From Brasenia schreberi (lineage: Eukaryota > Streptophyta > Magnoliopsida > Nymphaeales > Cabombaceae), in contig JAYKKT010000088.1 in the NCBI GenBank assembly GCA_036023115.1, forward strand, positions 5,479,001 to 5,543,000: 64,000 nt of DNA. Direction: 5' to 3'. Both the position numbers and the translations under genes were made by a program. This document shows positions 23,836 to 35,128 of this stretch, piece after piece. Numbering within the stretch: position 1 is the first letter of the stretch; each line of letters starts with the position of its first letter. Below the pieces are notes generated by a model that made no database searches, had not been told where the DNA came from, and saw nothing but the letters and a program-made list of their open reading frames with translations.

Positions 23836-24890
23836 GGCCTCTAGAAAAACACACAAGCGAAACCCAGACATTTACTGAGGTATTAAGCAGCTGACTTACG
23901 TATTAAATATTTACTGAGGTATTAAGCAGCCAAAATATTTTTAGACATCAACTTAATTTTCATGGTATTAAATATTAATTATCAAATATTCAATTTATCA
24001 ACTTAATTTTCATGTATTTAACATCAACTTATCTTTCATGCCTATCAAAGTAATAATCTTTAACATCAACTTAATCAACTTTAATACTAGTTTTCATATC
24101 CACTAAAATATAAACTTTATTCTCTTACAGATTATTACATAGAAATTAACAGTAAGTAATGTAAATTATTTTAAAATTAAAAGTTTAAATAACATTTATT
24201 AAAATAAACTTATATTTAAATTAAAATTCTTAGCATTCATTATTTTTAAGCATATGTTTAAACATGTGAATGAAGTTTTCTTAATTATAATTTATATTAA
24301 TAACCTTAATTGAATTATTAATTATTAATTTACTTTAACTATTTATTTAAATAATAATTTATATTAATTATTTAGTACTGCAATAGATTTTCAAAATACC
24401 ACAAGATACACCATATTAGATGTTAGTGCCATGTCAAACATGCATTAGACGTATCACGGGAGATGCTATGCAAATTATTAAACTAATGAGTTTTTGAAGC
24501 CTCAGTTCTATACAAAAAGTGAACAGATATTCGGTATATCAGGGGGTAGTAATGTTAAGTTTCCCCAAAAAGTAAAAAAAGGGGAGCTTAATTCATCATA
24601 CATTTGCCTTTTGGAGCTTTTAAAAGAACTTGCCTATATTTCAAGAGAAGTGCTCGGTCAGGTGCCCCTTTTAGCAACCAATCCATCCGTTACACGGCTG
24701 GAAATAAAAATGTCGATCACTCGCTTTCGGACCTAAATCTGACCAGAATATAAATTCGATTAGTTGGACCCAGTAACTAAAACAGATTCAGTTATCAATC
24801 GGGTTTGGATCAGTTCTCAGGTTAGCCTAGTTACAAGTGTGCAAGGGCTAGAACTAAAGGTTGTACAAAATTTCAAGGCCAAATATGGGC
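23836..24890. other. AT-rich intergenic stretch
   Basis: Very AT-rich, especially 23920-24370, with recurrent attaat, tttaaata and catcaactta words. No coding signal is recognised; the 80-codon open frame at 24494-24736 has no recognisable domain. Confidence 0.6.
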
Positions 24891-24904
24891 TGCTCCCGAG
24901 GTAC

Positions 24905-25150
24905 AGGTGGCAGTACTAGGGCGTGAAGCCTGGCGCGTTCGGTGCCTGATCGGTGTGTTGCACGCAGCATCGTGGCGCGGTGTCATAGTGGTCGGTGCTG
25001 ACGCTCTAGCGCTGGTTGGTGCTGACCCTACAGCCTTAGGTCGGTGATGACACCCGAGCTTCAGGTCGGTGTTGACACTCTAGCTCCCAACCATGTGTGT
25101 CGGTGCTAGCACCCCAGCTTCAGTGAGTGCCGATGCTCTCTTCCGCTGCT
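24905..25150. repeat. GC-rich degenerate minisatellite
   Basis: Imperfect repeats of about 35-45 bases built on ggtcggtgctgacgctctagc and variants (24997, 25030, 25069, 25110). Base composition differs sharply from the AT-rich DNA just before it, suggesting material of separate origin. Confidence 0.65.
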
Positions 25151-25222
25151 CCACAGCTGGTATGCAGGGTGCACATGTGTGCACTACTCAAGGTCGTGAC
25201 ACAAGGAAGGCGGTGTACGTGC

Positions 25223-28200
25223 TGTAGACACGGAAAATTCCTACTTTTGGTTTTTAGGTCCGAAGTGAACCTTTTCGTGTGTCTAAGTCGTATTTAACAA
25301 AAGGGCGTGCCAGCTAGCTTGCTTAAGCTAGCGAAGAAAGTTTTCGAAATCTGACTTCTATCGAGGCGACTGTGAGCAAGTGAGCTCTTTTCGTCGCAGA
25401 CCTTCTTGCACCGATGCGCAAGGGTCAGTTTGTACGCTTGGCAAAGTCTTTTAAAATGTAAACCTCTTTGAAAAATACCCTAAGTGTTTGGGCTTTGTAT
25501 GTACGATTGCAAATTTTATTACACGTGGGATTTGCACGTGCCTATGTCTTTCTTTTTAATCTTTTTAGGGCCAACTAGGTGTGTGCGTAAGTGACCTAAG
25601 TTGGGCGATTTTTTGAGCGGGAGTGTGGGGCTTGCTTTGATGCAATATGCGTCCTAACTCGTGGTATGGCGTATATGCAATGCAAACTCACACAACTCCA
25701 AAGGGAAAACCCGAATTGAAAGACAATGCGGAAGGGAAATGACTTAATGTAAATTGCAAAAGGAAAATATGACTATATCTTAAGAGCAGAAAGGCTCAAT
25801 TGTGCAAGTGTGTGTCGTGTATATATGGAAAGACTACGCACACTGTTGAACCTTAAAACCCAAAACTTAAAGACATAGCCGAAGTAAAATACTTATAATA
25901 TATATGGGCCCGAAGGTCGTCAACGTGTGCGTGGGTGTTGTGTGTATATTGAAAGACAACTCACACGACTTGTAATGAAACCCAAATATAATTGCAATAG
26001 GCCTTGACTAAGGTCTTGGGAGTAAGAGCGAAAGCTCAATGTGTGTGAGTGTAGAATTGAAATGCTACGCACACGACATGAATTTAAACACCCCAAAACG
26101 AAATTGCAATAAGGCCTTTACTAAGGTCTTGGGAGTAAGAGCGAAAGCTCAATGTGTGTGAGTGTGGAAATTGAAAGACCACGCACACAACTTGAATTAA
26201 AAAGCCCAAGGGAAATTGCAATACGGCCTGGGAATAAGAGCGAAAGCTCAATGTGTGTGAGTGTGAAAATTGAAAGACAACACACACAACTTAATTAAAA
26301 TCCACGCAACTTAAAATATATAGGTATAACTATATCTTAAGGGCTGATTAGGCCCGTGTATGTGCTATAATCGTGTACAGCTAAGAGCGGAATAGGCTCA
26401 AGTGCACGTGTGTGTGGGTGTGCTAAACCACATTATTACAAGCGGGGGGAGACAACGCGCTATTATTATAACCCCGTATCAAATTTAATCAAATGTAAGC
26501 AAGTTCATAATAAAGACCGAGTTAGGTACTTACGTATAGCTGGTCCGAGTGTGACTTGCTTGGCTTTGGCCTAGTGAATCGTCTTGGACAGCCGAAGGGG
26601 AGCTCCTTGGATGCGGGTAGGCGCCAAGTAGAGTCTTAGCCGAATGAAGTGTTGATGATGAAGGTCGGTTGGTAATATAGCAAGTGGGGAGGTTAGGTGA
26701 TGTTGTGGCAGGTTAAGGGCTAGTTAAGGGGTAGAAGGTAAAGGGGGAAGGCTTAGCTAAGGGCTGGGAAATTGGTGGCTAAGGGAAGGTGGGGATGTAG
26801 GGTGTACAGTTGCCGGGTGTAAGGGAGATGTTTAGGGTGCAGCAGCGATGGGTGATGGATGGTGTGGCTAGGTAAGAGGGGGAGAGGAAGAGGAGTTAAA
26901 TAGGGCAGAGATGGGGTACTAACCGGAGGTGGTGGCTGTAGTGGCGGCCGAAGGTGGTGGAAGGAGGTGGCAGTTGGAAGATGATGGCAGGCGGGTGGAA
27001 ATGCAAGTGGCAGCCGAGTGGAAGTGGAGCCGGGTGGAGCGACGGTGGATGGTGGCGCAACTGGTGGGGGTAAGGGAGTGAAATGGGTGAGAGAGAGGGC
27101 AGGTGAGAGAGGAGAGAGAGGGCTGAGAGCTGCCCAAGGTCGAGCCAAGATAGCCCAAAACCCGCCCCAAAAGGGGGGTTTTTATAGGCATTGGGCTGGG
27201 TCGGTTGGGGGTGGTTTTGGGGGTAGATATTTAGGATGTTGTGGGCTGGGGTGGGGTGGTTTTGGTAGGTTGGCTAGGTGGGTGGTTTGGGTAAGTCAGT
27301 TAGGGTGGCTGGGATTTAAGGGTTAGAGGCTAATTAGGTGGGTTAAGGTAGGATTAGGTTTAATCTAACTAGGGTTTAGGTGGGGTAAGCTAGGTGAGGT
27401 CGGCTAGGTATAGTTAGGCGGTTTTGGGTGAGAGTGGCTAGGATTAGGTCGGGTTTAGGGGAGAATGGCTAGGTGAGGTGGGTTAGTTCGGGGCTAGGTT
27501 TTAGCAGCATCCCCTTGGCCTTGATCCATGGACCTAGTTGCAGCATGTTGGTGCAACCCTAGGTTAGGTGTAGGTGCATACAAGCTTAATCCCACACTCT
27601 TAGGCTAAACCCACATGATTAACCCAAAACTTGACACAAAAGTCAAGCCCACCAAAATTTTCACTCATATTTTATCCCATTCTCTCTCATACCCAAGCTT
27701 TTCACGTGAATTCTTTGTGGGCCCCACCTCCATTTATAAAAAGGTGATGTGGGCCATGGATGTAGGTATTGGATTGGATCTTTGGATCCAAATCCAAATC
27801 CAGATCTATATGCATGTTTGGATTTGGATCTGGATATATATGGTCTAGATCCGATCCAAAACTGATTTTCTGACTCCTTCATGGCATTGCGAAAAGGACG
27901 TTTGTGCGGGGCCTGACAGCATCAGTACTCCGTCTTGCGTTGGGTCTTCGCCAACATTGTCGTCCGCTCTTCTTCTCACCTTCCGGAGATCATTTCAACA
28001 AATTTGTTGATAACAGGGGCTTAGATGTCCAGGATTTTGGGGATGATTCTGATATGAGAGTTGATGTGCCGGGCTTGGCATATGCTCCGATTCTGGGCTC
28101 TCTTTCGCTTCTCTGGTCCTGCTTTCATCAGGCCAAGTTGCTTTGCGGGGTTTCAAAATACCTTTTTAAAGGTTTTAAAACTGTATAACACATATTTTAA

Positions 28201-28384
28201 AATATATATGATTTAAACATATGTACAGGGTTGCTTGGAAGGCTCCTGGGTTTCTAGACTCAATATAGCCCTTTGGGGCTGCTTTTGCAAAACCAGGTGT
28301 TTTGGAAAAATCGTGGGATTTTGGGGTGTTTACACGTGCGCATGCGCCCTTCCGATGCTAGCGTCCAAAATTTGGGTTGTGACA
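25223..28384 (-). other. LTR-like, G-rich non-coding region (uncertain)
   Basis: On the minus strand the right boundary reads TGTCACAACCCAAATTTTGG, a typical plant LTR start. A TATA-like word (CCTATAAAAACC) occurs near 27180 followed by a strongly C-rich stretch, and the left boundary could end in GTCTACA. The plus strand from 26640 to 27500 is dense in ggtgg, gttagg and aagggg words. No pol domain is visible. Flanking 5-mers (cgtgc, gtgtg) do not match, so a solo LTR is not demonstrated. Confidence 0.3.
25991..26300. repeat. 112-bp tandem repeat, about 2.8 copies
   Basis: The word attgcaat(a/aa)ggcc starts units at 25991, 26103 and 26215. Each contains ggagtaagagcgaaagctca followed by tgtgtgtgag. 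Weaker related copies occur near 25790 and 26390. Confidence 0.88.
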
Positions 28385-29140
28385 GTGTGGGGGCGCACGC
28401 GCTCAACACACGTCGGGGCATAGGGCGCCCGTGCTGGGCGTGTGCGGACTTTGGGTGGCAGCAAATTTTACTCATATTTTCTTATATGTCCCTCCCTTTG
28501 TAGATATTTTGAATCAATCCTCTTTTTTTTCTAGGCCTCTTGGAAGCCTAAGTAATAAAAGAAATTAAGTGATCGAAAGGGGCAAAATGACGGATGGCGA
28601 GATCAGCCGGACCCAACTCAATCCAACGCAAAGGGAGTGGAGATTAACTGGTTTCACTATGTTTGGGTATGAAAAAACTGGAACATCTTTCGTCGAGTAT
28701 GTGGTGCACATTGGATAAGAAGTACCCAATCCATCCCAACTAAAAATATATAAATGTATATTAATTATATAAATATATATCATTTCAAATTTTCAACCAG
28801 AAACTTTTAGAAATGGATTTACAAAAAAATTATTTTACTTTTGATTTCAAAAATTTGTATTCATAACAAAGTTGGGGGTAGTGAGAGCTCCATAGTTACA
28901 TATGGGGAAAAAGACCCAAACATATGGGTCAGGAACAGACATAGCTCCTCTCGGCCCCATACCCTTACCTCAATTTTGTGGTACTGAAGCACAAAATTGA
29001 GATTCAGGTATAGGGCCAGATTATAGGTATATCCGTACCTGAACTGTCCTTACCTCAACTTTGCGGCACAGGCACAAAATTGAGGTACACCATATATAGG
29101 TATGTCCGTCTCTGACATGTTTTGTTCTTCCAACCCTACA
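28385..29140. other. Intergenic, no gene recognised
   Basis: A GC-rich edge (to about 28460) passes into AT-rich DNA. Around 28900-29100 two related phrases containing acaaaattgag and tataggtatgtccgt are repeated about 80 bases apart. No coding signal. Confidence 0.5.
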
Positions 29141-29395
29141 ACATTAGACATGTTTAGTTCCAGTTAGCCTTGAACCTGGAACTGAATTGGTGGTTTGGGA
29201 TCCGTTCTGTTTTAAGTCTGAAATCGCTCGGAACCAGTACTTTTATTAAAAAAAATGAAAACTATAAAACAAATTTTAAAAAAATATCAGAACGGACAGT
29301 TCTAATCTTTAATTTCGGTTTTATAAGAGGTGAAACCGGAACCGAACCGGGTGATCCCCAAGTTGGAACCACCGGGCCTACAAAATGACCGAAAG
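29141..29395. repeat. Dispersed TAGACATG/GGTTC-rich repeat, copy 3
   Basis: Head tagacatg at 29145-29152, then ggaactgaattggtggtttg and a distal aaccggaaccgaaccggg. The overlapping 72-codon frame is a by-product. Confidence 0.45.
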
Positions 29396-29571
29396 TATCA
29401 CTTAAAATAAGCAGCCTGATATCATCTTACAAAGGTCATTACGTTTTAATATACCTTTCCAATACCATCTTTGATGTTGATTTTGACCTTCTTAAGGCAA
29501 CATTTTATAGTATAAGCTATGGTTGAAACTTATGCCTTTGATTTGATATCAATGGATTGAACCACATGATT

Positions 29572-29772
29572 CAAACAACAACTAAGCCTTCCTAGATGGG
29601 GTCGGCTACATGGATTCTTTATTTCTACGGTGTCCTACCATAATTTGTAGAATCCATGGTAGACAAGTCCGACAAAGTTTTATGCTGGCTATCGGAAGTC
29701 TAACGCAACCCTCCTCTTTTATTCGGGCTTGGAACCGGCCATGCAAGGGTGATCCCTTAAATGGGCGGAGTT
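29572..29772 (-). mobile_element. RTE-derived short retroposon (SINE-like), TSD 16 bp
   Basis: 201 bp in minus orientation. The 5' end begins AACTCCGCCCAT and the 3' end has a TTG-type tail at 29572. It is flanked by a perfect 16-bp target duplication, attgaaccacatgatt, at 29556-29571 and 29773-29788. The first ~65 bases match the 5' leader of the LINE at 13512 and the last ~60 match the LINE 3' end. The arrangement resembles Au-type plant SINEs with TTG tails. No coding capacity. Confidence 0.9.
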
Positions 29773-30135
29773 ATTGAACCACATGATTAGGATATAAAAA
29801 ACATTAAAATTTTATGGGAATTTAAAATGAACAATCAACTTGAGTTGCATCTCAAACCTCATATAATCATTGTTAATCTAGTACCAATAGGAATTAATTA
29901 CCCAAAAGCCAATGTCGTTTATGTAAAATGTACCGAACAAGATGATGAGTTCGGCCAGTCGAAAAGGACCAGAAATTAAAAACCAATAGTTTGAATTTTT
30001 TTTCTTCATTGTAAAGCTAAACAAGGGTTGTTTCATGATGCTTGGTATAGTCTTTTAGTCTTGAAAGCATCATAAATCTAAAAGTGGCTTCTAAACAAAA
30101 TTCAAAACATGCATTTTCGAAGTCAGTTACATGAA

Positions 30136-30385
30136 TTTTATGCTTTCATAAAGTTTAATCATGTGTCATGCTAATAATTAACTTAATGAAAGTTAGATCA
30201 TTGTTTATTCTTTTCTTCCAATATTTTTCTAGTCTTTATTTGCTTCTTTTAATATTTTCACCATCTAACTCCTTACACCTTAATAGAGCTCGTGTTGGTC
30301 ACCTTTTCATGTATCCAAACCACCTTAAATGATTGTTAATATGAACTCTTACAAATTAAGAAGGAAATCATCGATCTACTTCAGA
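30136..30385 (-). mobile_element. Old RTE LINE 3' fragment
   Basis: Aligns by eye with 10230-10470 of the LINE (for example atgtccaaaccatcttaaacgat in the LINE against tatccaaaccaccttaaatga here). It corresponds to the region encoding the WFGHIKRR segment but is more diverged than the tandem pair. Both ends are lost. Confidence 0.8.
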
Positions 30386-30714
30386 ACATCAAAACAAAAA
30401 GGGAAAACAGTTCTAAAAAAAAGGGTGCTTAAGAGAAATGCTTGTCATTAAAAAATGCAGATTTTTATTTGTGAAACACTGGCAACGCAAAATATCACTA
30501 TAAAAATCAGATCTTTTGCATGCCTTTTATTGGCAATACTGCAAATAGATGGTTTATATCCAAAAAAAATCCTTAGAAGTATTAAGAAAATTATTTAAAA
30601 TATAAAATTCTGGTTCGTAAATGAATAAGTATCCGACTCTTATTTGAAGTTCAATATACTGTGGTCGTGCCAAGCCCGATTCATTTACTTCCCTGAATAA
30701 AACTCAACTTATCC

Positions 30715-30836
30715 CTTTTTTTGTTGGTACAGCAGGAGGCCAAAGCCGGTATTCACACCCTGTGAGTCGAACTCATGGCCAGCCATCACCCGAGTTGAGA
30801 GCCCTGCCAGGTGGGCTGACGCCCTGAGTGCAACTT
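30715..30836 (-). mobile_element. tRNA-derived SINE, copy A
   Basis: On the minus strand the tRNA-like head includes tggcagggctctcaactcgg (A-box region) and gagttcgactc (B box). The 3' end reads gtaccaacaaaaaaa. It is flanked by aacttatcc at 30706-30714 and 30837-30845. It shares its tail layout and B box with the copy at 32634. Confidence 0.7.
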
Positions 30837-30879
30837 AACTTATCCTATGAATACAGATAAATTGCAAAAGCTATAAATA

Positions 30880-31207
30880 AGGTTGGCAACTGTTTCGGGT
30901 CAATTTGTACAGCGTCGTTCGCGCTTGTGTCAAAAACAGGTCAACTCAAACAAACTGATCTTTTATTGTGATACTGTGGGTGAACACGGAAAAACACATT
31001 TTTAAGTCGTGTCAATATCAGGTTTTTACACTCGCTACAATATTGCCGGTAAATTGTATCTTGGATCATTTTCATGTTGTGTTATTTTCGATTCAAATAA
31101 AAAAGAGGTCAACCCAAGCATGGTCCAATATCTTATGGTGCTGCTTCGTGTCGGCTGAACGAGTCGTGTTTGTACCGGTTTCGTGTCAGGTCTAATATTG
31201 TCAACCT
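30880..31207. mobile_element. hAT-like MITE
   Basis: Inverted ends aggttggcaa and ttgtcaacct, with an interior of gtgtc/gacac words near both ends, a pattern common in plant hAT-like MITEs. The target duplication is unclear. The 75-codon open frame inside is not considered a gene. Confidence 0.4.
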
Positions 31208-31945
31208 AATAATTCTGTGATGATACTTGAGGAACGAAAAAACTGTGGAAGTTCCACCTACATTCTCTTGTTCACGTTTCTTACTTGACATATTGTAAAT
31301 GCTTTACAAAGAGGGCTTGTACTTAATGCCTTAATAATGATAATTTATTCTTGACCTAAATTATTATGTAAGAAAGACTAAAATACCCTTACTGCTGTAG
31401 TAGTTCCTTCACTGAAACGGTCTTGTTTTGATTGGTTGGCGTGACCAGCCGACCTGCTCTTCGTCACACCGGATGTGGACTTGGTCTGAGCTCGGTCAAG
31501 TTCCAAACCACACCGGCTTAGACCCTAGTAGACGAGCAACAAACTGGGTCCTAGTGATCGCATGCCAATCCGAATTGCTTGGTTCTTTGTTGCGATCTTG
31601 CTGCAGAATAAAAGTGAAGAAGATGGTGCCATCTCACGTTCACATGATCAGTATATGTTCAAATGGGTGCGAGCTCGTTTAGACTTGGCTGAGTCGAATC
31701 CCACAACGGGCATAGACGAGGTGAGCCTTTCCATTGTGCGTAACCAGTTTGAGTCCACATTTGTCCAAGTCCAAAATTTGGTTAGCCTGTCTAGTCGAAC
31801 TAAACTACTCGATTTCTAGTGGGACAAATCGGACCCACCTAGAGCTTGACTCGAGACTACGAAGTCCCGTTTATCGAGGATACAATAGTAATTTTCTGCT
31901 TGTAAGAGCACCAATTTAGGAGTCGTCCAAGGTCGATGTATAAAG
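31208..31945. other. Upstream region of bromodomain gene
   Basis: No coding signal is recognised; the open frames at 31428-31919 overlap each other in different frames and lack domains. The 3' part probably contains the distal promoter of the gene at 32187. Confidence 0.45.
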
Positions 31946-32186
31946 CTAAGAGAGAGAGAGAGAGAAGGGTGGGGCGTCGAAGAAAAACCTAGAAATCCTC
32001 TTTCCCCTCGGCTTCAACCCACGCTATCCTACCGAGTACTATCTTTTTCTTACGAAAACCAACCGCCCTTCGCCCCGCCAAAACCACCCCGCGTTATCTT
32101 TCTCCACCGGAGAGCGGTTTACCGGCGGTTGTGATGAGCGATGCGCTGCCGCGAGGCTGACGCAGAGAGAGCCCATTGGAGGAGAG
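31946..32186 (+). promoter_or_regulatory. 5' leader/proximal promoter of bromodomain gene
   Basis: Begins with a GA run (31950-31966), then the block gaagaaaaacctagaaatcc and a pyrimidine-rich stretch leading to the start codon. The first ~110 bases are repeated with roughly 85-90% identity by eye in DUF707 intron 11 (50425-50535). No clear TATA box was recognised, so the transcription start is not fixed. Confidence 0.5.
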
Positions 32187-35061
32187 ATGGACGATGAGGC
32201 GGAGCCGGCGAGACGCTGGGGGACGTGGGAGGAACTCGTCCTGGGCGCGGCGGTTCTCCGTCACGGATCGGACTCGTGGGACTCGATCGCCTCCGAGGTC
32301 CAGACCCGAACCGCAACCCTACCCCACCTTTTCACCCCCAAGGTAAAATCTCAATTCTCTTTCTTCTCTTCCAAAACCATACTCATCCTCTTCGCATTTC
32401 GGCAAATAAAAATTCACCGTTTTCGTTCTTTTTTCCCTATTGAATAAATTGAGTTTTATTCGCCAAAGAAAACTACGCATTATCATGAGCTGTTACCCTC
32501 GATGAAATGACTGAGTTACCCCTCATAAGGAGAAAAAAGGTCATTCGCCGGATTGTCTATGGGCTTATGGCCTTGTTAAAAGTTTTAAAAGTCTGATCTC
32601 GCGAGCTTTGATAAGCCGAACTGAGCTAAACATGCTCTCTTTTTTTGTTGGTTAGAGAGGGAGTCGAAGCCTAACACGCATATACACCCCTGGGAATCGA
32701 ACTCACCACGACAATGTGGGAGTCGAAGTGTCCTACCAGTTGAACTAACGTTCTGGGTGCTGAGCTGAACATACATACGTTCATCTGCAGCTCATGTGAT
32801 TTACCGAGACAGGGACGAGCCGAACGTGACGGTTCGGTTCGTTTGTAAGGACGAGCCAAACGGGACGGTTTGGCTCTTTATTTGTTCTTGCGGGTTTCGT
32901 CTGTTTTGTCGTGAAGCTATCAAAATCAAGGCTGCTTTAACTTCACGCCACGTGGGAAGGTTAGATCATTTGCAAACTGGTAGCGGACACGAGACTTGAC
33001 TTTTGGATGTTTGTTGTCCCGGGGTAGTACAAACGGGTTTGTCGTTTTTTCTTTCTTTTGTTGATTGCCAGAAAGGCTGTTAACAAGGAGGCCAATTCAG
33101 TAATTTCGCTTGGTTTCTCCCACATGATGGCATTCTTGTAATAAACGTGTATTTCGTGGGCATTGTGCAGGAGTGCAAAGGCAGGTACGAGGGGTTGCAG
33201 GAACAATACAACGGCTGCGAGTAAGAATGACAAACGTCTTTTATTGTCCATTTGCCCTTTGTTTTTCATTTTATCGTTAAATTATCGGATGTTACAGTGC
33301 AGCTTTTACCCGTTAAATTCGAAACCGGCGACCTTTTTTTGTTTGTATGCATTCTAAAAGCGGGTACCCTGAATGCCTAACCCGGTTCAGTCGGGTTGGC
33401 ACCACTGGGGTAAAGCTCTCCCAGCGCTGGTATTTACCATTCCTCTTGGAGACCTTGCAAAATTCAGTTCAAATGCCGAATTTTGCTTGAGGAAGATCGC
33501 GGGTCGGGTTTGTATCCTGATCAGTGTTGTGTCTAACGTATCGGTGGTACAGTCAGATTTTGTGATATCGTAATGCTTTAGGATGGAGGAGAAAATCCTC
33601 AAATTCAAAATAGAAATGCTTGATTATGTGAACGAACCGTAGAAGAAAGAAGAAGAGAAGATAGACGAAGAACATGAAGAAAAAAGGGAGTGTAAAAGAA
33701 AAGAGGATAAAAGACAAGTGGATGAACAGATAGCAATAGCAGAAGCTTGAGATACTGTCCCATTTGCTCAAGCAGTTTCAGTATTAGTAACCCCATATTC
33801 AGAAATTTTAGATTTATATGGGCCAGTCCAGACTAAACCCGTTTGGTGTTGTGCGAAAGCAGCCATGCATACATGCTTTCTTTGTCAAAGCTAATCGCTC
33901 AAAATGCCAAAAGGCATCCCACCATTGCTTTTTTAAAAGCAGATGAGTATAGGTTTTTTAAAAAGTGTGAAGGATAATTCTTTTTCGAAGGACAATGCTA
34001 TATATATGGCTTGCAACTACAAGCTAAGCATTGGATATCTGGTTGTTTTCTGGTTGTAGAGCGCTGCTGGAAGAACTGAGGAAGGTCCGAGTTGGAGAGT
34101 TAAAGAGGGAGATAGAGAAGACAGAATATTCCATCGGGTCAGTATTTCTCTGGTCAATACACATGTGTGGAGTATTTTATGGAGGTTTATGATCAATCAT
34201 CAGATTTTCTTGAGATGTTTGAATTCTATAATTTTCTGAAAAGATTGCATATACACTGAAATCTAGTGAATCTAAGCCTACTTTTAACTAACCAGTTCAT
34301 ATAGATCATAGGATCATATCTGCAGTGCTTTATTTGAAAATACTAACAAAATATCTCATCCAGTGGGTTTGTGCACACGGCAAATAGATTCCTTTTCTTT
34401 CTTTCTTGACGAGGAACCCTCAACTAGGTCTCTTTGCCTCACCACTTGTGAGGAGTCGCCATATATGGACATGACTAGCCTTACCTTAACTGCCTCACCT
34501 ACTACAACAACAACAACTAAGCCTTTTTCCATACTATGAGGTTGGCTACATGGATTCTTTGTTTTCACAAAGGCCTATCATAATTTGTAGAATCTATGGT
34601 AAATAAGTCCAACAAAGTTTTACGTCGGCTGTCGGGCTTGGGACCATCCATGCAAGGGTGATTTCTTGCGTGGGCGGAGTTTTACACTAGTTGTCAGAAG
34701 CTTAACTGCCTCACCTATCACCTCAAAAATGAAAATGCCTGAGACAATAGTGCTAAACTGCTAATACCTTCTGCTCATTACATGCCTCATGTAAAAGGTA
34801 CTTGTGAGTCATTTTAACACATCATAATTTACACCAGGATTAACTTCCAAATTATGTTCACGGCAACCCATTGTTCGCACCACCTATTGTCTATTATGTG
34901 TGTTTCAATAGCTAAATAATTGGTAAAAGCCTATGTCGAACAGGCTTGTTGCCTCCATGTTTGTGTAGGTGTGAGATATATCAAAATGGTACTTTCTTTA
35001 ACCTCAAACAACCATGTTACTTTTGGTATGTATGTATCTCTCTCTCTCTTTCTCTCTCTCT

Positions 35062-35128
<67 letters not shown>

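Noticed and set aside
26753..27191. Minus-strand Pro/Leu/Ser/Thr-rich open frames
   Set aside because: They are read out of a low-complexity C-rich stretch; no domain, no splice context, two overlapping frames equally open.
25223..28384. Firm call of a solo LTR
   Set aside because: The expected 5-bp duplication is absent for every boundary pair tried, and no partner LTR or pol sequence is in the window.
33370..33430. Hairpin aacccggttcagtcgggtt in bromodomain intron 2 as a tRNA gene
   Set aside because: There is no A-box/B-box pair and no cloverleaf can be drawn; it is a simple inverted repeat.
29572..34700. CRISPR-like or satellite array reading of the repeated short elements
   Set aside because: Copies are far apart, in both orientations, each with its own target duplication: dispersed retroposons, not an array.
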